DNA of 64,000 nucleotides from Pseudogymnoascus destructans (GCF_001641265.1 NW_020167525.1:1094501-1158500); one strand, 5' to 3'; numbered from the stretch's first letter, positions 42,783 through 54,256 are shown. Numbers and translations: made by a program. Notes: generated from the sequence alone by a model not told the origin.

Positions 42783-44802
42783 CAGTGTTGCACGAGTACT
42801 ACTCAGAGTACTACTCAGATATCTTCGAGTAGAGTACTGTTTTTGGGCTCGAGTAGAGTAGTACTCGAGTACTACGAGTACTACTCGAGTATAAAAATGA
42901 AAACATGATTGATAGCTATATAGACTATGGAAATACAGTAACTATGCATCCTCATCTTCCTCTGAATCCTCACCTGCTGATACCACGCCCCAATTCCTAA
43001 GACATATAAGATATCGTAGTGTAGATGGTGCTAATCTGTTCCCTTTCTTTGTAATAATATCGCCACCAACACTAAACACTCGCTCAGATTCCGCTGATGT
43101 AGCAGGAATTGCTAAATGATCTTTGGCAATTGCGGCAAGTATTGGATATTGGTATTGCTTACTTGCCCAAAACTTGAGTATATCAATTTTAGGCCCAAGA
43201 GTTGGCTCGTTCATCTAGCGCTTCCATTCTAGATCTAAACCTAGCTGCCGTTGCGAGACATATAGCTCATCCTCAGAATCAGACTCTGTTGTCTTAGAAT
43301 TCTCATCTTCTAATTCCTCATCTTAGATACTTTCCATAACCTTTGCTGCTTAATCGTCGTGACCAAACTTTTCGCTTCGCTCAGGGTTGGAGTAAGCAAC
43401 ATGCGCCACTTCACGCGAGAGGAAGCAAGTTGCGCCAACTCACGATTTCGAGAGTAAGTACTAGCCCATAGTAATTTGTATGTAAAGGTACATAATCTGC
43501 CTACTCTATTTAATTATCACTTTGACTCCCACGCTCGCTCCCATCCTCACTCCCACGCTCGCTCCCACACTCGCCTGCAATCTCATACTCCTTCTCGCCC
43601 TCTCTTTCAGAGGCTTCCGGGTCAGGAATTGGGTCCTCCCACTCTAGAGGAATTGGGAGGCTGGCATTAGTGTAGAATGCCACCCTCTTTTTCCGGAGGC
43701 GTTCCTGCTTCCGGGCCTCAATTCCAGCTCTACGGAGCTGTTTGCGGGCCTGGTTGATAGCCTGGCGGGCTATCCGGGCTTCTTTGGCCTGAAGCTTCTG
43801 GGCTAAACAATCGGCTTTTTCAGCCCGAAGCTCGTGGGCTCGGTCAGCAGAGAGCTCGCCTCCAGATTGAAGGCGGGCCCTACTTCGGCTTGCCCGCTTT
43901 TTGGACTCCTCGACCTGCCGCCGTACAGTACGCAGGTCAAGCTCCTGAAGTTGGCCTGCTACTACTACCTCTTCAGTGCCGGTAAGCCAATTCCTGTAGC
44001 TCTGCTTCGAGGGGCTACTAAAGCCTTCTGGAACCCGCTGTTTCCAGTGCTGTAGCCCCTCTTCTACCCCCCTAAAAGTCGTGGGTTTAGGTGTAGAAAC
44101 TCGGATTGGTAGAGTAGGTATAGGCGTAGGTGTAGGCTCTATAGTAGGCGTATGTAGTTTTGCAAGAGCTACAGCACAGCTAACCGGCCAAATACCAGCT
44201 TTCTGAAAAGCGGATATTATAGTAGACTCCTTAAAGGTCTGCTCCCACATGCGAGTGAGATCTCGCATAAAGGACTGGAGGTCATAGGTAATATCCATAT
44301 GCCTTATAGCTGCAAGCACAGCTTCTCGGTGCTGGAATATCCCAACGTCTAATGGCTGTAAAATGTGTGTAAGATGTGATGGGAAGGTATATATGATAAT
44401 GTTGTGTTCTTCAGCTGCAATGATAAAATCATCGCTTGTATGGCTAACGTGAGAGTCAAGCAGTAGAACCTTCGGCTCTCCATTATCATATTGAGCTGTA
44501 TGCTGCGCAAAGTGCTGTAGCCACCGGAGAGCAAGCTGGCTGTTAGTAAATCCAGAGTCGGAGAGCAAGAAGAGCTCTGTGCCTTCAAGGTTGGTGTGGT
44601 ACCAAGAATCCATATGAATTTTGCCCACAATACTAAGTACAGGTGGTATGACTTTTCCAACAGCAGACACAGCCTCAAGGATAGTAATAGACGTACGATT
44701 TTCAGGGCTTGGGGTGTAGAGCTCTTTTGCTACTAGCGGTACAATTACCCGCTCACCACCTGGGATTCCTACCCGGAAGCCAGTTTCATCCATATTCCAA
44801 AT

Positions 44803-47287
44803 CAGTGTTGCCAGTAGTGTGATATTGCAATATATTGCAAATAAAATCTACTATTGCACTGCAACAATATTTGAATTCCGACTATTGCACTGCAACAATA
44901 TATTGCAATATTAGTATTGCAATATTGAAGCTATTGCAATATACTGATAGTATTAGATGGGCTTTACTATCACTATCTAGCTGTCGCCTACCAACTATCC
45001 AACCATGCTGTGGAATGACCGCCCAACCACGACTTTAATGACTCTAAGGCTTCTAATGTCTCCGCTTTCATCTGGTTTCTCTTATCTGTCATTGTAGCCT
45101 TTGCACTCGAGAATAGGCGCTCTGGTTCAGCCTCCATTGCTGGTATTGATAGAATATCTAATGCCATAACTGCGAGTGCAGGGTAGGTTGTCTTTTGCTC
45201 TAACCACCATGCTCTTGGGTCTACAATAGGTGTGCAGGCAGCGTCACAATATCGTATGTATTCGTCTATAGTAGGTGCTTGTTGTTGCTTCTGTTCTCTC
45301 CACTTCTGAAGGCCCGTCTTGGGTTTTGTGGCTTGTTCAATGGTAGTAAGAACTGGAAGCTCTGCCGCTTTGTATTGGCTCTTCCAAAGATCTTGCACTG
45401 CCTCTTTTGCTGCTATAACCCATTCAAGTGGCCAATGGGCATCAAAATAGGTCCACTTCTGTGATGGTATTAATACCATTGCAGCGGTATATACAGCTGA
45501 CCTCTCTGTCAGGGTATAATATTGATTCAATTTGGCCCAACCCAAGTTTATCATTGGCGCCATAAATGCATCATCAATGTACTTGATTTTCTGCTGCTCA
45601 AGGTGATCTAAGAGGTAATCCATTGTAGGCAAGACTCTTTCAAGTGTAGCCTGTCGCCCTTCTGTTGCAAGGGTTGCCTCTTGAAAAGCCTGTAGGACCT
45701 CGTGGATATGCTCAAGCTTGGTCCACTCTTCAGGTGCTAGCGTATCCAACTGAATGTCAGCTTTGTATTGAAAGCAATAAAGGTCAATTGCAATCCTGAT
45801 ATCAGCCTGGATCGCACGATCGATCATTGCAAACCAAGAGTTCCAGCGAGTCTGTTGATCTCTAATAAGACGCCTGCCATGGCTTAACTGTAAAAAGGTC
45901 TCTTCTCTCTGGGGACTACGTTGAATGAATACAACGATATTATGAAGCTTGCCAAGAGGACCCTTTTGACGCCACAGATCCATTTCTAACTCGGTAGGAG
46001 TAGTGTATATACCAGGGTTGCTTTCAGAAGAGAATGCCTCGTTATCATATCCAAAGAGGAAAGCCTGGGCAACAAGATTGATAATATGGCCATTGCAACG
46101 AAGCCGATGATGTATAGCGTTATATTCAATGTTATACTCAGTAAGTAGCAGGGCCGAAAGAGTTGCAATCTTATTATTAGTTGCGTTATCCATCATGAAG
46201 TAGCCTAGTTTTGAAGCAATTCCAAACTCTGCAATTACCTTCACAATTATGAGGGCTTGATTCTCTCCTGTATGCCTTCCGTGGATCTCTCGTAAGCCAA
46301 GCACTGATTGACAAAGATCTCTGTTCTCTGCAATATAGTGGCCAATAATGCCAACTAGAGGAAGCTTGTTCGGAGAAGTCCAAAGATCCACGGTAAAGTG
46401 AATCTTTGAAAGTGCTGACTGTACACGTGCTATCACTTGGTTTCGTTCGTTGTCGTAGCATCTCATTGTCCATTTATGTATTGTACTGTGACTTGTTGGA
46501 AGCCAGTTATTGACCTCTGGATTAAGGTATGCAAGGAGGTTTCTGAATTCAGAGATTTCGACTATATTGAACGAGACCGAACAACGTGATATCCATTGAA
46601 TAAAGAGCTGCTCAAGAGTTGATGGGTTGATTGTGGTTGATTGAACTGAGTCAAGACGACGTCGTTTGTATTGCGTTTCAAGGCCTCGTGCCATCGCAGT
46701 AGATATACTTAATTGCTGAAGGGTGTTTTGTTGCTCCCGGCTATCAACAATCTCATGTACAGTCTGTAGATGAACTGCAATAAATGCTGTACCACCAGAC
46801 TCTCTGTACTCCTTTGGACAATACTTGCAACGCCAGTATATAGCCTCAGAGCCTTCCTGTTGATATATTGTGTCAATTGGACCCGGCATATGCTTCCATA
46901 CAAAGGATGTCCGCGCCCGACGCTTTTCTGTTGGTTTTCGTCTATATCGTTTGGTAGAAGAGGAGGATGTGACGGGATCGAACGATTCGAGGTCTGGAGT
47001 ATCGTGGCTAGAAAGAACACTTGATTCAGGGGGTGGCAATGATGCGCCTGAAGGGTCCATTTTGTCTTGATACAATAGTATTTACATTAAAGGCTTCAAT
47101 TTCTACAGGACAAGAGATCGGTGAAAACTCTATCTCATATCCTGTAAATATTGCAATATCCTAGTCATATATTGCGATAGGTACTTTTGAATATTGCACT
47201 GCAACAATATCGTAATTTTTACTATTGCACTGCAAATAATATTGCAATAGCTAGTATTGCAATAGTCAAATACTACTGCCAACACTG
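44803..47287 (-). mobile_element. Complete hAT transposon
   Basis: 2485 bp with TIRs CAGTGTTGCCAGTAGTG (left) and CAGTGTTGGCAGTAGTA (right, inverted), flanked by the 8-bp duplication TTCCAAAT (44795-44802 and 47288-47295). Subterminal DNA on both sides repeats TATTGCACTGCAACAATA and TATTGCAATA, likely transposase binding sites. Carries one intact gene. Confidence 0.95.
44988..47075 (-). CDS. hAT transposase with BED zinc finger, intact
   Basis: 695 residues, no intron or internal stop. N-terminal BED finger at about 55-115 (FVWKHMPGPID, WRCKYCPKEY, HLQTVH: C-X2-C with H-X4-H). Central RNase H-like region with FTVDLWTSPNKLPLVGIIGHYI (first catalytic D), CNGHIINLVAQAFLFG (CxxH), and TRWNSWFAMIDRA. 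C-terminal dimerisation region YPALAVMALDILSIPAMEAEPERLFSSAK, MTDKRNQMKAETLEALESLKSW with the catalytic E. The start ATG 47075 precedes an acidic/Ser leader. Given intact TIRs and target duplication, it may be an autonomous, recently mobile element. Confidence 0.93.
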   Translation of the reverse strand: MYQDKMDPSGASLPPPESSVLSSHDTPDLESFDPVTSSSSTKRYRRKPTEKRRARTSFVWKHMPGPIDTIYQQEGSEAIYWRCKYCPKEYRESGGTAFIAVHLQTVHEIVDSREQQNTLQQLSISTAMARGLETQYKRRRLDSVQSTTINPSTLEQLFIQWISRCSVSFNIVEISEFRNLLAYLNPEVNNWLPTSHSTIHKWTMRCYDNERNQVIARVQSALSKIHFTVDLWTSPNKLPLVGIIGHYIAENRDLCQSVLGLREIHGRHTGENQALIIVKVIAEFGIASKLGYFMMDNATNNKIATLSALLLTEYNIEYNAIHHRLRCNGHIINLVAQAFLFGYDNEAFSSESNPGIYTTPTELEMDLWRQKGPLGKLHNIVVFIQRSPQREETFLQLSHGRRLIRDQQTRWNSWFAMIDRAIQADIRIAIDLYCFQYKADIQLDTLAPEEWTKLEHIHEVLQAFQEATLATEGRQATLERVLPTMDYLLDHLEQQKIKYIDDAFMAPMINLGWAKLNQYYTLTERSAVYTAAMVLIPSQKWTYFDAHWPLEWVIAAKEAVQDLWKSQYKAAELPVLTTIEQATKPKTGLQKWREQKQQQAPTIDEYIRYCDAACTPIVDPRAWWLEQKTTYPALAVMALDILSIPAMEAEPERLFSSAKATMTDKRNQMKAETLEALESLKSWLGGHSTAWLDSW

Positions 47288-48067
47288 TTCCAAATTGACT
47301 CTGGCTGTATACTACGCTGTAGTACAAACTCAAGGTAGTCGCGAAACCAAGTAGTAACAGTAGGCTCGTCTTGAGCCTTCATATGCTGCTGCGCAATTGG
47401 CTTTGTAGTCATAAAGTGGTATTCTTGAAGCTCTTTTTTAATAAATTTTGTAAGCAAACTCTGTGATGGCGGGGGCTGTGGGCTCCGGAGCTTGCAGACT
47501 GCAGCAAATATCATATCCTAGTAGCTCCAAGCCCTAGGTAATACTGCTCAAGTATCCATTTCTTAAGAGCCTCAATTTGTGCAGTAGATAGCAGCTTATT
47601 CTTACCCCCATGTTGGGGTAGCTGCTGTTGCTGAGCTTGCTGCTGCCGTCAAGCTGCTCGGGCAATACTCGACCATATTGACGATCGCGCGACCTTGAAA
47701 AGTCGACTGGCAGTAGTCGCAGATTCTGAGGGGTTCTCTGCTAGCCATTTACAGGCATTTGATAGTGGAGTCTCTTCCATTAAATAAATTGGATTGAATA
47801 CTACATGTGGCTATGGTAAAGGTTTTGTTACAGAGTAGCGGTGAACATATGCAAGTTGTGAGTTGGCGCAACTTGCTTCCTCTCGCGTGAAGTGGCGCAT
47901 GTTGCTTACTCCAACCTTGAGCGAAGCGAAAAGTTTGGTCACGACGATTAGATGTCTAATGCCTTGCCTAAATATTTATAATAACAGTCTTGCCATTATG
48001 CTTTTGCCCGCCTTTTTCGCATGTCGAATGCTTTTTGGCTAAATAATATCAAATACGTTAAAGTTAT

Positions 48068-49600
48068 AACGTGGGTCACATATTGTAGCTATAGTTGAAT
48101 GACTCTGCTGTTGATTTGTTGCAAGTGTATAATACTCATTAAGCTTTTTTAATGCTACGTCTGAGCCAACAAGATACCATGATGGACATATTAATCATAT
48201 CCCATGCTTTGCACATATTGTTCAGCTTGCACAGAAGGCTCTCCTTAGGTCAATTCGATTAAACCCATCAAACTCAGAGCTATAGATTGACTGGGATGAC
48301 AATTTAGTAGACAAACTCAAAGATCTAAGTGAGGAAAAAGGCCTTCCATGGACACTTGCCAAGGTATGTTTATAGTAATCACTATAGTAATCACAACTAA
48401 TACTATACTAGCTTCAGAAGCTAGCTGTCTTTGTGAATTCTAGCTCATACTGAAGAGAGCAATTTATGGGAATTCAAAGACAATGCATTAAAAATGGGGC
48501 AAAAGTCCTATGACTTATCCAAGATGTGTCAACCTAGTAGGATTCAACACTACATATGATGCTACGAGCAGTCCTACTATAGGAAGCAGTAAATAAGTTT
48601 ACAACTGAGTTTACTCCAGCTATTATCTTCTATATTACTTCGGAAGAGTGGAAACATATCACCTACCTTATTAATGTTACTCGCTAGTTTAGCTTCTGGA
48701 CTTCAAATATAGGTATAGCAAGTGGTGCACAACTAGGCTTTGTTACTAGCATATGATGACCTATTTGAAGGGCTTGAGGAGTGTACCTGTCAGCTTAAAC
48801 CATTACAAGATCCATGGATTCCAAAGCTCTTAAAAGCTATTGATAAAGCTGTACAAAAGCTTGATAAGTATTATAGCTTATCTTGTACAGGTATTGGTAA
48901 CTTCTATGCTTTTGGTGCTATTCTATCTCCATGGTTAAAGATGGAAGTGTTTAACCCTGATTATTGTTAGTTGAATCCTAATACAAACTGGCAAAGGCAT
49001 TTTGAGAAGGAATTTCGGGCATTATACACTCAACATTACGCAAACCAAGAAAGATCGAAGCAGCACCAATCACACTATATGGAACTAGACAAGAACCTAA
49101 TGGCTCTAATGTTGAATTGGAAGCGAAGCTATAATTCCATCAGTCAAACTGAAGATCAAGGAGGAGAGATTGAGCGATACCTTGCCCTCTGTAAGTTTAT
49201 AGTAATAATTATAGTAATCACTACTAACTTTTATTAGCACCCTCCCATCAACCACCATTAAAATGGTGGAAAGAAAACGAACTACTATTCCCAGGACTTG
49301 GTGCTATGGCCTGGGATATACTTTGTATTCCTGCTTTAGAAGCTCTTGTTAAGCGGGTCTTTAGCACTGCCCATGCTGTCTGCAATTATAAGCGCAACCA
49401 AATGACCCCTGATACAATACAGGGAATTATGCTTGTCTTTTACCGCTAGAAAATTGAACGGGAACAGCTATTCGAACACTACTCTGTTGTAGATATCATT
49501 GATTCGACTTATATAAATGATGAGGAAATATTGTTTGAGTATAATGCTCTAATTGATAATATCCAAGAGAAGATGATGCTACAGTATATTCTAGACCAGA
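48068..49600 (+). pseudogene. hAT transposase relic with many stops
   Basis: Plus strand, several frames plus probable old introns (for example GTATGT at 48364). Recognisable hAT order: HIPCFAHIVQLAQKALL, VSTxWDSTLHMMLRAVLL, TSEEWKHITYLINVT, LLAYDDLFEGLEECT, FYAFGAILSPWLKM and the terminal PGLGAMAWDILCIPALEALVKRVFS, CNYKRNQMTPDTIQ. About ten in-frame TAG/TGA/TAA codons, AT-rich, so an old and mutated copy. Distinct from the intact hAT next door. Confidence 0.75.
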
Positions 49601-49616
49601 GCCTAAGGCAGCCAAA

Positions 49617-50361
49617 TACCTATGATAGGACAAAGCAAAACCAAAAGACATGGTCTTGCTCATTGAACATACAGTCTAGATCGACAACCAGCTATACGAG
49701 TTCTAGAAAGAATGACGAACTTATAACAACCTAAATGTAACACTGACTTCTAAACGATAGAAGACACAGAGGTTTCTTGCGTAAGGTTGACTTGACAGAG
49801 GAGGTAGGGGATTAGACACAAAGGCTTTCCAAGTAACACGTTACAGTATTGTAAAGAATACTATATTGAGTTGAGCACAAAGCTCCTATCTAAGGAAATA
49901 CTATCTACTTATATAGTGGCGTCATGCCTCATGGGTAATCTGGATAGTTGGCAGATAGCTAGATATTCAGGATAGTTCATGGATAGCTCAACTATCCAAT
50001 ATCCACTAGTTTCTGCAACTATCCATTAGCCCCGTCACATGGCAGCCTACCCCGCTTGCCCCCTGTGACTCACATGTCACGTTACTAGGCCCTGGTCCTG
50101 TAACCATGATGTCATGTTACCGTAGCCATAATACTAAAGAAGAGTTACAAGTATCGAGGTAACGAAGGTCGAAAGAGAGACAATCATTCTTAAGAAAACT
50201 GGTGGTTAGACCCTATGGAACTCAATGCCACCTTTAAGCAAGGCAACCGCCTACACAACCCTAACAAGGAGCAACAGCTTAAGGAACGGCTCTGTTTCAA
50301 TTGCAACAAGTCCGGCCACATGGCTAGGGACTACAGACAGCCTAAAAATGGAAACGGGGGA
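49617..50361 (+). pseudogene. Chromovirus gag fragment, interrupted by a solo LTR
   Basis: Plus-strand match to the intact Gag (residues about 195-305): DMVLLIEHTV, IDNQLYEF before the LTR; KKSYKYRGNEGRKR, WLDPMELNATF and knuckle CFNCNKSGHMARDYR after it (final Cys of the CCHC changed to Tyr). In-frame stops replace R, Q and R codons, as expected for C-to-T mutation. It ends abruptly at 50361, where an LTR A fragment begins. Confidence 0.8.
49736..50133 (-). repeat. Solo LTR, family B U3 variant 2, mutated
   Basis: TGTAACACTGACTTC...GCCATAATA with the 5-bp duplication CTAAA (49731-49735, 50134-50138). Same U3 variant as the copy at 19729-20146. The terminal GTAACA has become ATAATA by two transitions. 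Confidence 0.88.
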
Positions 50362-50365
50362 TGAA

Positions 50366-50569
50366 TGTCATACTGGACATTCGTTGCACTCAGTTTGCTA
50401 TCAAACTCAAGAGCAAACTTAGAAATCTCCTCCTCAAAACTACAAGTCACTATACATATTTTGGCTTGTCACACCAACAACAAGAGCAATACTACTCAAC
50501 GATTGCTACAACCCTCTATGATTCATTACACGTCATTGCTCCTTAGTTACTGGGCCGATATGACCACAT
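50366..50569 (+). repeat. LTR A, 5' fragment
   Basis: Starts TGTCATACTGGACATTCG and matches about the first 200 bp of family A with an internal gap, then meets an inverted complete LTR A. Confidence 0.8.
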
Positions 50570-51505
50570 TGTAATGGTGGGTGCACCAGATGTGAGAATC
50601 TAGCCACCCAAGGAAGGGATGATTTTACTAAGACAACACACTGTCTTAGGAAACAGAGCCAAAGGGTTGTAGCTTAGACTATTCCACAACGCAGCAATCA
50701 GGTGTGTGATGTAGTGAAGTGGTTCAGACAAGTTGCAACAAATGTTGAGTCTGGGAACTCAGGGGTAAGTCGGAGGTTAACACCTCACTGACTTTTCAGA
50801 AACAAGGAGTAACAAGATGAATGCTTGGAAGCTTGTAAAAGACGTGGAAGTATGTGATAGTCGATTTACTGTATTGCCTGCTTGCCCTTTCTTAAGGAAA
50901 GGGCAATCCTATTTATGCCAAAGGAGTGTAGTTCTCTCATTTTCCATGACTTTCCATGACTAACCAGGCTTGGTAAATGTATTAGAAATCAAGTGCGACC
51001 CACAACTAGCTTGCTAATCATGTAGTGAACGTAAGAGAATCCCATAGAACCATCTCTTGGGTTCCTAGCCTATAGGAAGTGAAAAGGAGGTCCAAGGTCA
51101 GAGTACCTATAGATAAATTATGTCATAACTTAACCAATCTTGTGGGTAACTAAGGAGCGATGACGTGTAATGAATAATAGACGGTTGTAGAAGCTTCTAG
51201 AGCTATCGTTCATGTTCCTAGGCCTCTAGTTGGTAGAGATATGCCATGTGGTAGTATTGGCCCACCCCCTTAAGGAGGAGATTTTCTTAATAACTTGTTC
51301 AATGAGTGTCCAAATGATATGCCGTGATGTATGTAGCATAAACAGATGTAGTAGAAGAGTTTGCAGCAATCGTTGAGTAGTATTGCTTCTGTTGTTGGTG
51401 TGATAAGCCAAGATATGTATGGTGACTTGTAGGTTTGAGGAGGAGATTTCTAAGTTTGCTCTTGAGTTTGATAGCAAACTGAGTGCAACGAATGTCAGTA
51501 TGACA
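50570..51505 (-). repeat. LTR A, complete inverted copy
   Basis: TGTAATGGTGG...TCAGTATGACA, 936 bp, with a single copy of the 16-bp unit. Flanks CACAT and TTGGT do not match, so I see no target duplication; this pair of LTRs in opposite orientation may be the scar of a rearrangement. Confidence 0.82.
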
Positions 51506-52431
51506 TTGGTGCACATCGCCTGTTAATTCTAGATGGCCATGAGAGTCACTATTCTCTACCGTTTGAGCAATACTGTAAGGAGAATGGTATAATATTGCTT
51601 TATATGCCTCCGCACTCATCTCATCTACTTCAACCGCTTGATGTTAGTTGCTTTGGACCACTTAAGAAGGCATATGGACAGCAAGTTGAGAGCTTAATCC
51701 GCACTCATATAAACCATGTTACGAAAGTTGAGTTTCTTCCTGCCTTTAAGCAGGCTTTCACAGACGCAATCACAAAGCTGAACATCTGCAGTAGTTTTCG
51801 AGCTATAGGGCTAGTTCCATTCTGTCCTGATGTTGTGTTGTCACAGCTTGACATTCAACTAGGGCCTTTAACACCACCAACCTTTGAGGATGCTTCATGG
51901 GAACCTAAAACACCACACAATCTAATAGAGCTAGCAAGTCAAACTACGCATCTTAAAGATCACATTATATGCCATCAAAATAGCTCACCAACTCCTATTA
52001 ACAATGCGCTAGACCAGTTGTTAAGAGGTGCTCAAACAATGGTGCATTCTGCTTTTCTAATGAAGGCGGAAGTTCAGGCCTTACAACAAGCAAATGAAGT
52101 TGCAAGTCAGCGCAAAAAGCGAAAAAAAAAAGGCGTATACAACAAGGAGGGTGCCTTACAATTCAAGAAGGGCAGGATGTACTTGCTCACCTAGCTGTGG
52201 AAGAGCAGATATCTCAAGAACTACGACAGGGCGGCGGGGTTGAAAGACAGCAACGACGTTGCAGAATGTGTGGTAAGACTGGGCATAATGCTCGCACATG
52301 TCAAAGGGATTACGAAGATACTATAGAATAGGTGTATAATTAATTTAATTGATTTTCTAGTCTATAGTAGTTGTTGTTAGAAAGTTTGTTACGATCTGTC
52401 ATTGTATGCGACACTCGCTTGTGGAGGACGT
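51506..52431 (+). mobile_element. pogo-like transposon 4, 5'-truncated
   Basis: Only the right half remains; right end GAGGACGT at 52431 followed by TA. The left half is missing where LTR A begins. Confidence 0.75.
51510..52331 (+). pseudogene. pogo-like transposase C-terminal half
   Basis: Starts inside the core (RLLILDGHESH), contains LLQPLDVSCFGPLKKAYGQQ, INHVTKVEFLPAF and a knuckle CRMCGKTGHNARTC near 52260-52301, ending at TAG 52329. The frame changes at a run of ten As near 52125. The catalytic first Asp is missing with the N-terminal half. Confidence 0.85.
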
Positions 52432-52433
52432 TA

Positions 52434-52467
52434 CTCATGATTATTATGATTATTTGTGCTAACCCTG
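52434..52467. repeat. Second copy of the outer hAT right end
   Basis: CATGATTATTATGATTATTT then GTGCTAACCCTG matches 21179-21212 with one or two changes. The pogo 4 TA target site abuts it, so pogo 4 inserted in another copy of that element. No matching left end was found. Confidence 0.75.
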
Positions 52468-53518
52468 ATCGTCACGTTGGACTCCAGCCAGTTCAGAATC
52501 CACTTGCAACGCCATATTGAGTTGACTGCTATTACAGAATTGAGGGCATTCACAGTTGTAGAGAACTGGTTTTGTGGTATTACGTAGTATTGCAAAGTTT
52601 TCATTGAGATCAGCCTCGCTATTACCTGATTGAGCAATACGGACTCGTGCTAGCCGTTCGGTAGGGTAATGTTGGGGGGGCCTCAGAGCCCCTCAGCACT
52701 TTGTTCGCTGATGTGTAATATCGGCGGTCAAGTCCGCCAAGGATAGTGTCCTGGAACCATTACGGCAGCACTCTTAACATTCTAAATATGGCCTTGTTTA
52801 ATGGGATAGATCTTAGTCACGCGTCTTCGCATTTGTTACGTACAATATACATCTCGATCTTGGACACGCCCCTGTGCCCCTCATATCACCATATCACGAC
52901 CACCAACAAATCCCGAAATCCTACACTACTCTCCATCTGATCCACTTATACCCAAAAAGGGAACAATTGATTATACCCCCAAAACCCAAAACCTCCCCAT
53001 CCGTCCAACACCCCTGTACGGATCAGAAATCTTCCGCGTCGAAACGAAACACAACTCAGCCGCGGGCGTTGTGGCGCATTGCGGTCCCTCTGGCGCCTCG
53101 CGATCCGGACAGGGAAGAGCAAACAAAACTGTTGTCGTTGGCTCGCTTGCGCTTGGCTGGGATATTTTTGGATCTTTCTCACGTCAGCGGGTGCTGGGCG
53201 AATGGGAGATTTACCTTTGACATGGATGGCTGATGGGTTGAAGATTTGATGTAAGCCGTTGGTGAGTTATGAGATGGGATGCGAATAGATACGGTGGTGG
53301 TCTTGAGGCGGACGCGCGGTCAGCGTATATGGACTGTGGTAAGTTTGAGTATATAACTCTCCGGTTGATCCGCCAGTATCGTATCTCTTTGTTTCATTAT
53401 CATCAGCTTCTCCATCAACTCCTCAGTCTTCTCAGCTTTTCTACAGCGCATCATTTCCCGAATTCAATCATTTGACTCCTACTCCCATCTCACCCCACCA
53501 CCCTCCCAAACCGCCAAA
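52468..53518. other. Intergenic region with TATA box
   Basis: A minus-strand open stretch at about 52475-52665 (no Met start, no recognised motif) may be a gene remnant. TATATAA at 53351-53357 is about 160 bp before the cupin start and followed by a CT-rich leader, a plausible promoter. Confidence 0.45.
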
Positions 53519-54256
53519 ATGCAACTCGCACCACTCCTCGCCGCAACCATCCTCTCCCTTACTACCACCACCATCGCCACGCCCATCACCCAGAGGAACT
53601 ACCCCATCCTCTCCCTGACTGCTCAACTCGCGCTCGCCGACACCTCCGCGGACCGCATCGCCCTTCTTCCCGATCACTCCTCCTTCCTCTTCAACTTCGA
53701 CGTCAACCGTGGCAATGGCGGCAAAGGCGGCGACATCATCCTCGCAAACCGCAAGACATTCCCAGCGCTTGTGGGCACGCAGTCTGCGATGGCTGTTGGA
53801 TTCCTCGGTCCATGCGGATTTAACACTCCCCACGTTCATCTCCGCGGCACCGAGCTGCAGGTCGTCACCCAAGGCATGATTCACACAGAGATGATTGTCG
53901 AGAATGGCGTCTTCACGACCGCCGGCAACGCCCAGAGCGGGCGCCGCCTGGTCCAGAACGACGTCAGTGCCAACCAGATGACGGTCTTCTACCAGGGCAG
54001 TGTGCACACACAGTTCAACACCGGGTGCAAGGCAGCTACATTTGTGGCGAGTTTGAGCTCGGAGGACCCGGGAACTGGGCAGGTGGCGGAGGAGCTGTTC
54101 GCGCTGAGTGGGGATGTGGTCAGCGCTGCTTTTGGACAGGCGGTGGATGGAGCGCAGGTTGATGATTTCAAGGGGAGGATTCCAGCTAGCATTGCAAAGG
54201 GGGTTGAGCAGTGTTTGGCGACTTGTAAAATTGCAAAGAGGAGCGCTAATGTTTAG
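53519..54256 (+). CDS. Secreted cupin (spherulin 1a/germin-like)
   Basis: 245 residues, no intron. Signal peptide at about 1-21 (MQLAPLLAATILSLTTTTIA). One cupin_1 domain: DVNRGNGGKGGDIILANR, then metal-binding motif 1 with GPCGFNTPHVHLRGTELQVV (the His pair and Glu), and motif 2 near VFYQGSVHTQFNTGC. Spherulin-like fungal cupins are extracellular proteins of unclear role, associated with stress or encystment in slime moulds. The stop codon falls inside a 59-bp perfect tandem duplication. Confidence 0.88.
   Translation: MQLAPLLAATILSLTTTTIATPITQRNYPILSLTAQLALADTSADRIALLPDHSSFLFNFDVNRGNGGKGGDIILANRKTFPALVGTQSAMAVGFLGPCGFNTPHVHLRGTELQVVTQGMIHTEMIVENGVFTTAGNAQSGRRLVQNDVSANQMTVFYQGSVHTQFNTGCKAATFVASLSSEDPGTGQVAEELFALSGDVVSAAFGQAVDGAQVDDFKGRIPASIAKGVEQCLATCKIAKRSANV

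Larger units (their letters stand above)
43510..47780 (-). pseudogene. Tigger-like transposase, split by a hAT element
   Basis: ATG at 47780; N-terminal HTH (SATTASRLFKVARSSIW), a TGA after SSIARAA, a one-base frame loss before MIFAAVCKL near 47515, then QRSIQPESIWN up to 47288. The hAT with its TTCCAAAT duplication intervenes, and the frame resumes at 44793 as MDETGFRVGIPGG with LLLDSHVSH and ILQPLDVGIFQ, ending at 43510. The catalytic core is preserved. The C-terminal third is basic and rich in coiled coil, followed by an acidic SERGS tail. Not functional because of the insertion, the stop and the frame loss. Confidence 0.9.
43353..47948 (-). mobile_element. Tigger/pogo-like DNA transposon with long TIRs, holding a hAT
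   Basis: Begins ATCGTCGTGACCAAACTTTT at 43353 and ends in the inverse at 47948; TA at 43351-43352 and 47949-47950. The TIRs are about 90 bp and nearly identical. Net length without the nested hAT is about 2.1 kb. Confidence 0.92.
42783..48067 (-). mobile_element. hAT relic holding the Tigger-like insertion
   Basis: The left end CAGTGTTGCACGAGTACTAC at 42783 is a hAT-type terminus with GAGTACTACTC palindromes behind it. A minus-strand frame at 43214-42942 is the hAT C-terminal dimerisation region (HLAIPATSAESERVFSVGG, KKGNRLAPSTLRYLICLRNWG). Upstream, YVSQRQLGLDLEWKR and an acidic stretch continue to 43352, where a Tigger-like element is inserted; residual DNA resumes at 47951-48067. The other end is missing and I find no matching 8-bp duplication for GTAAATCC. 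Confidence 0.65.
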
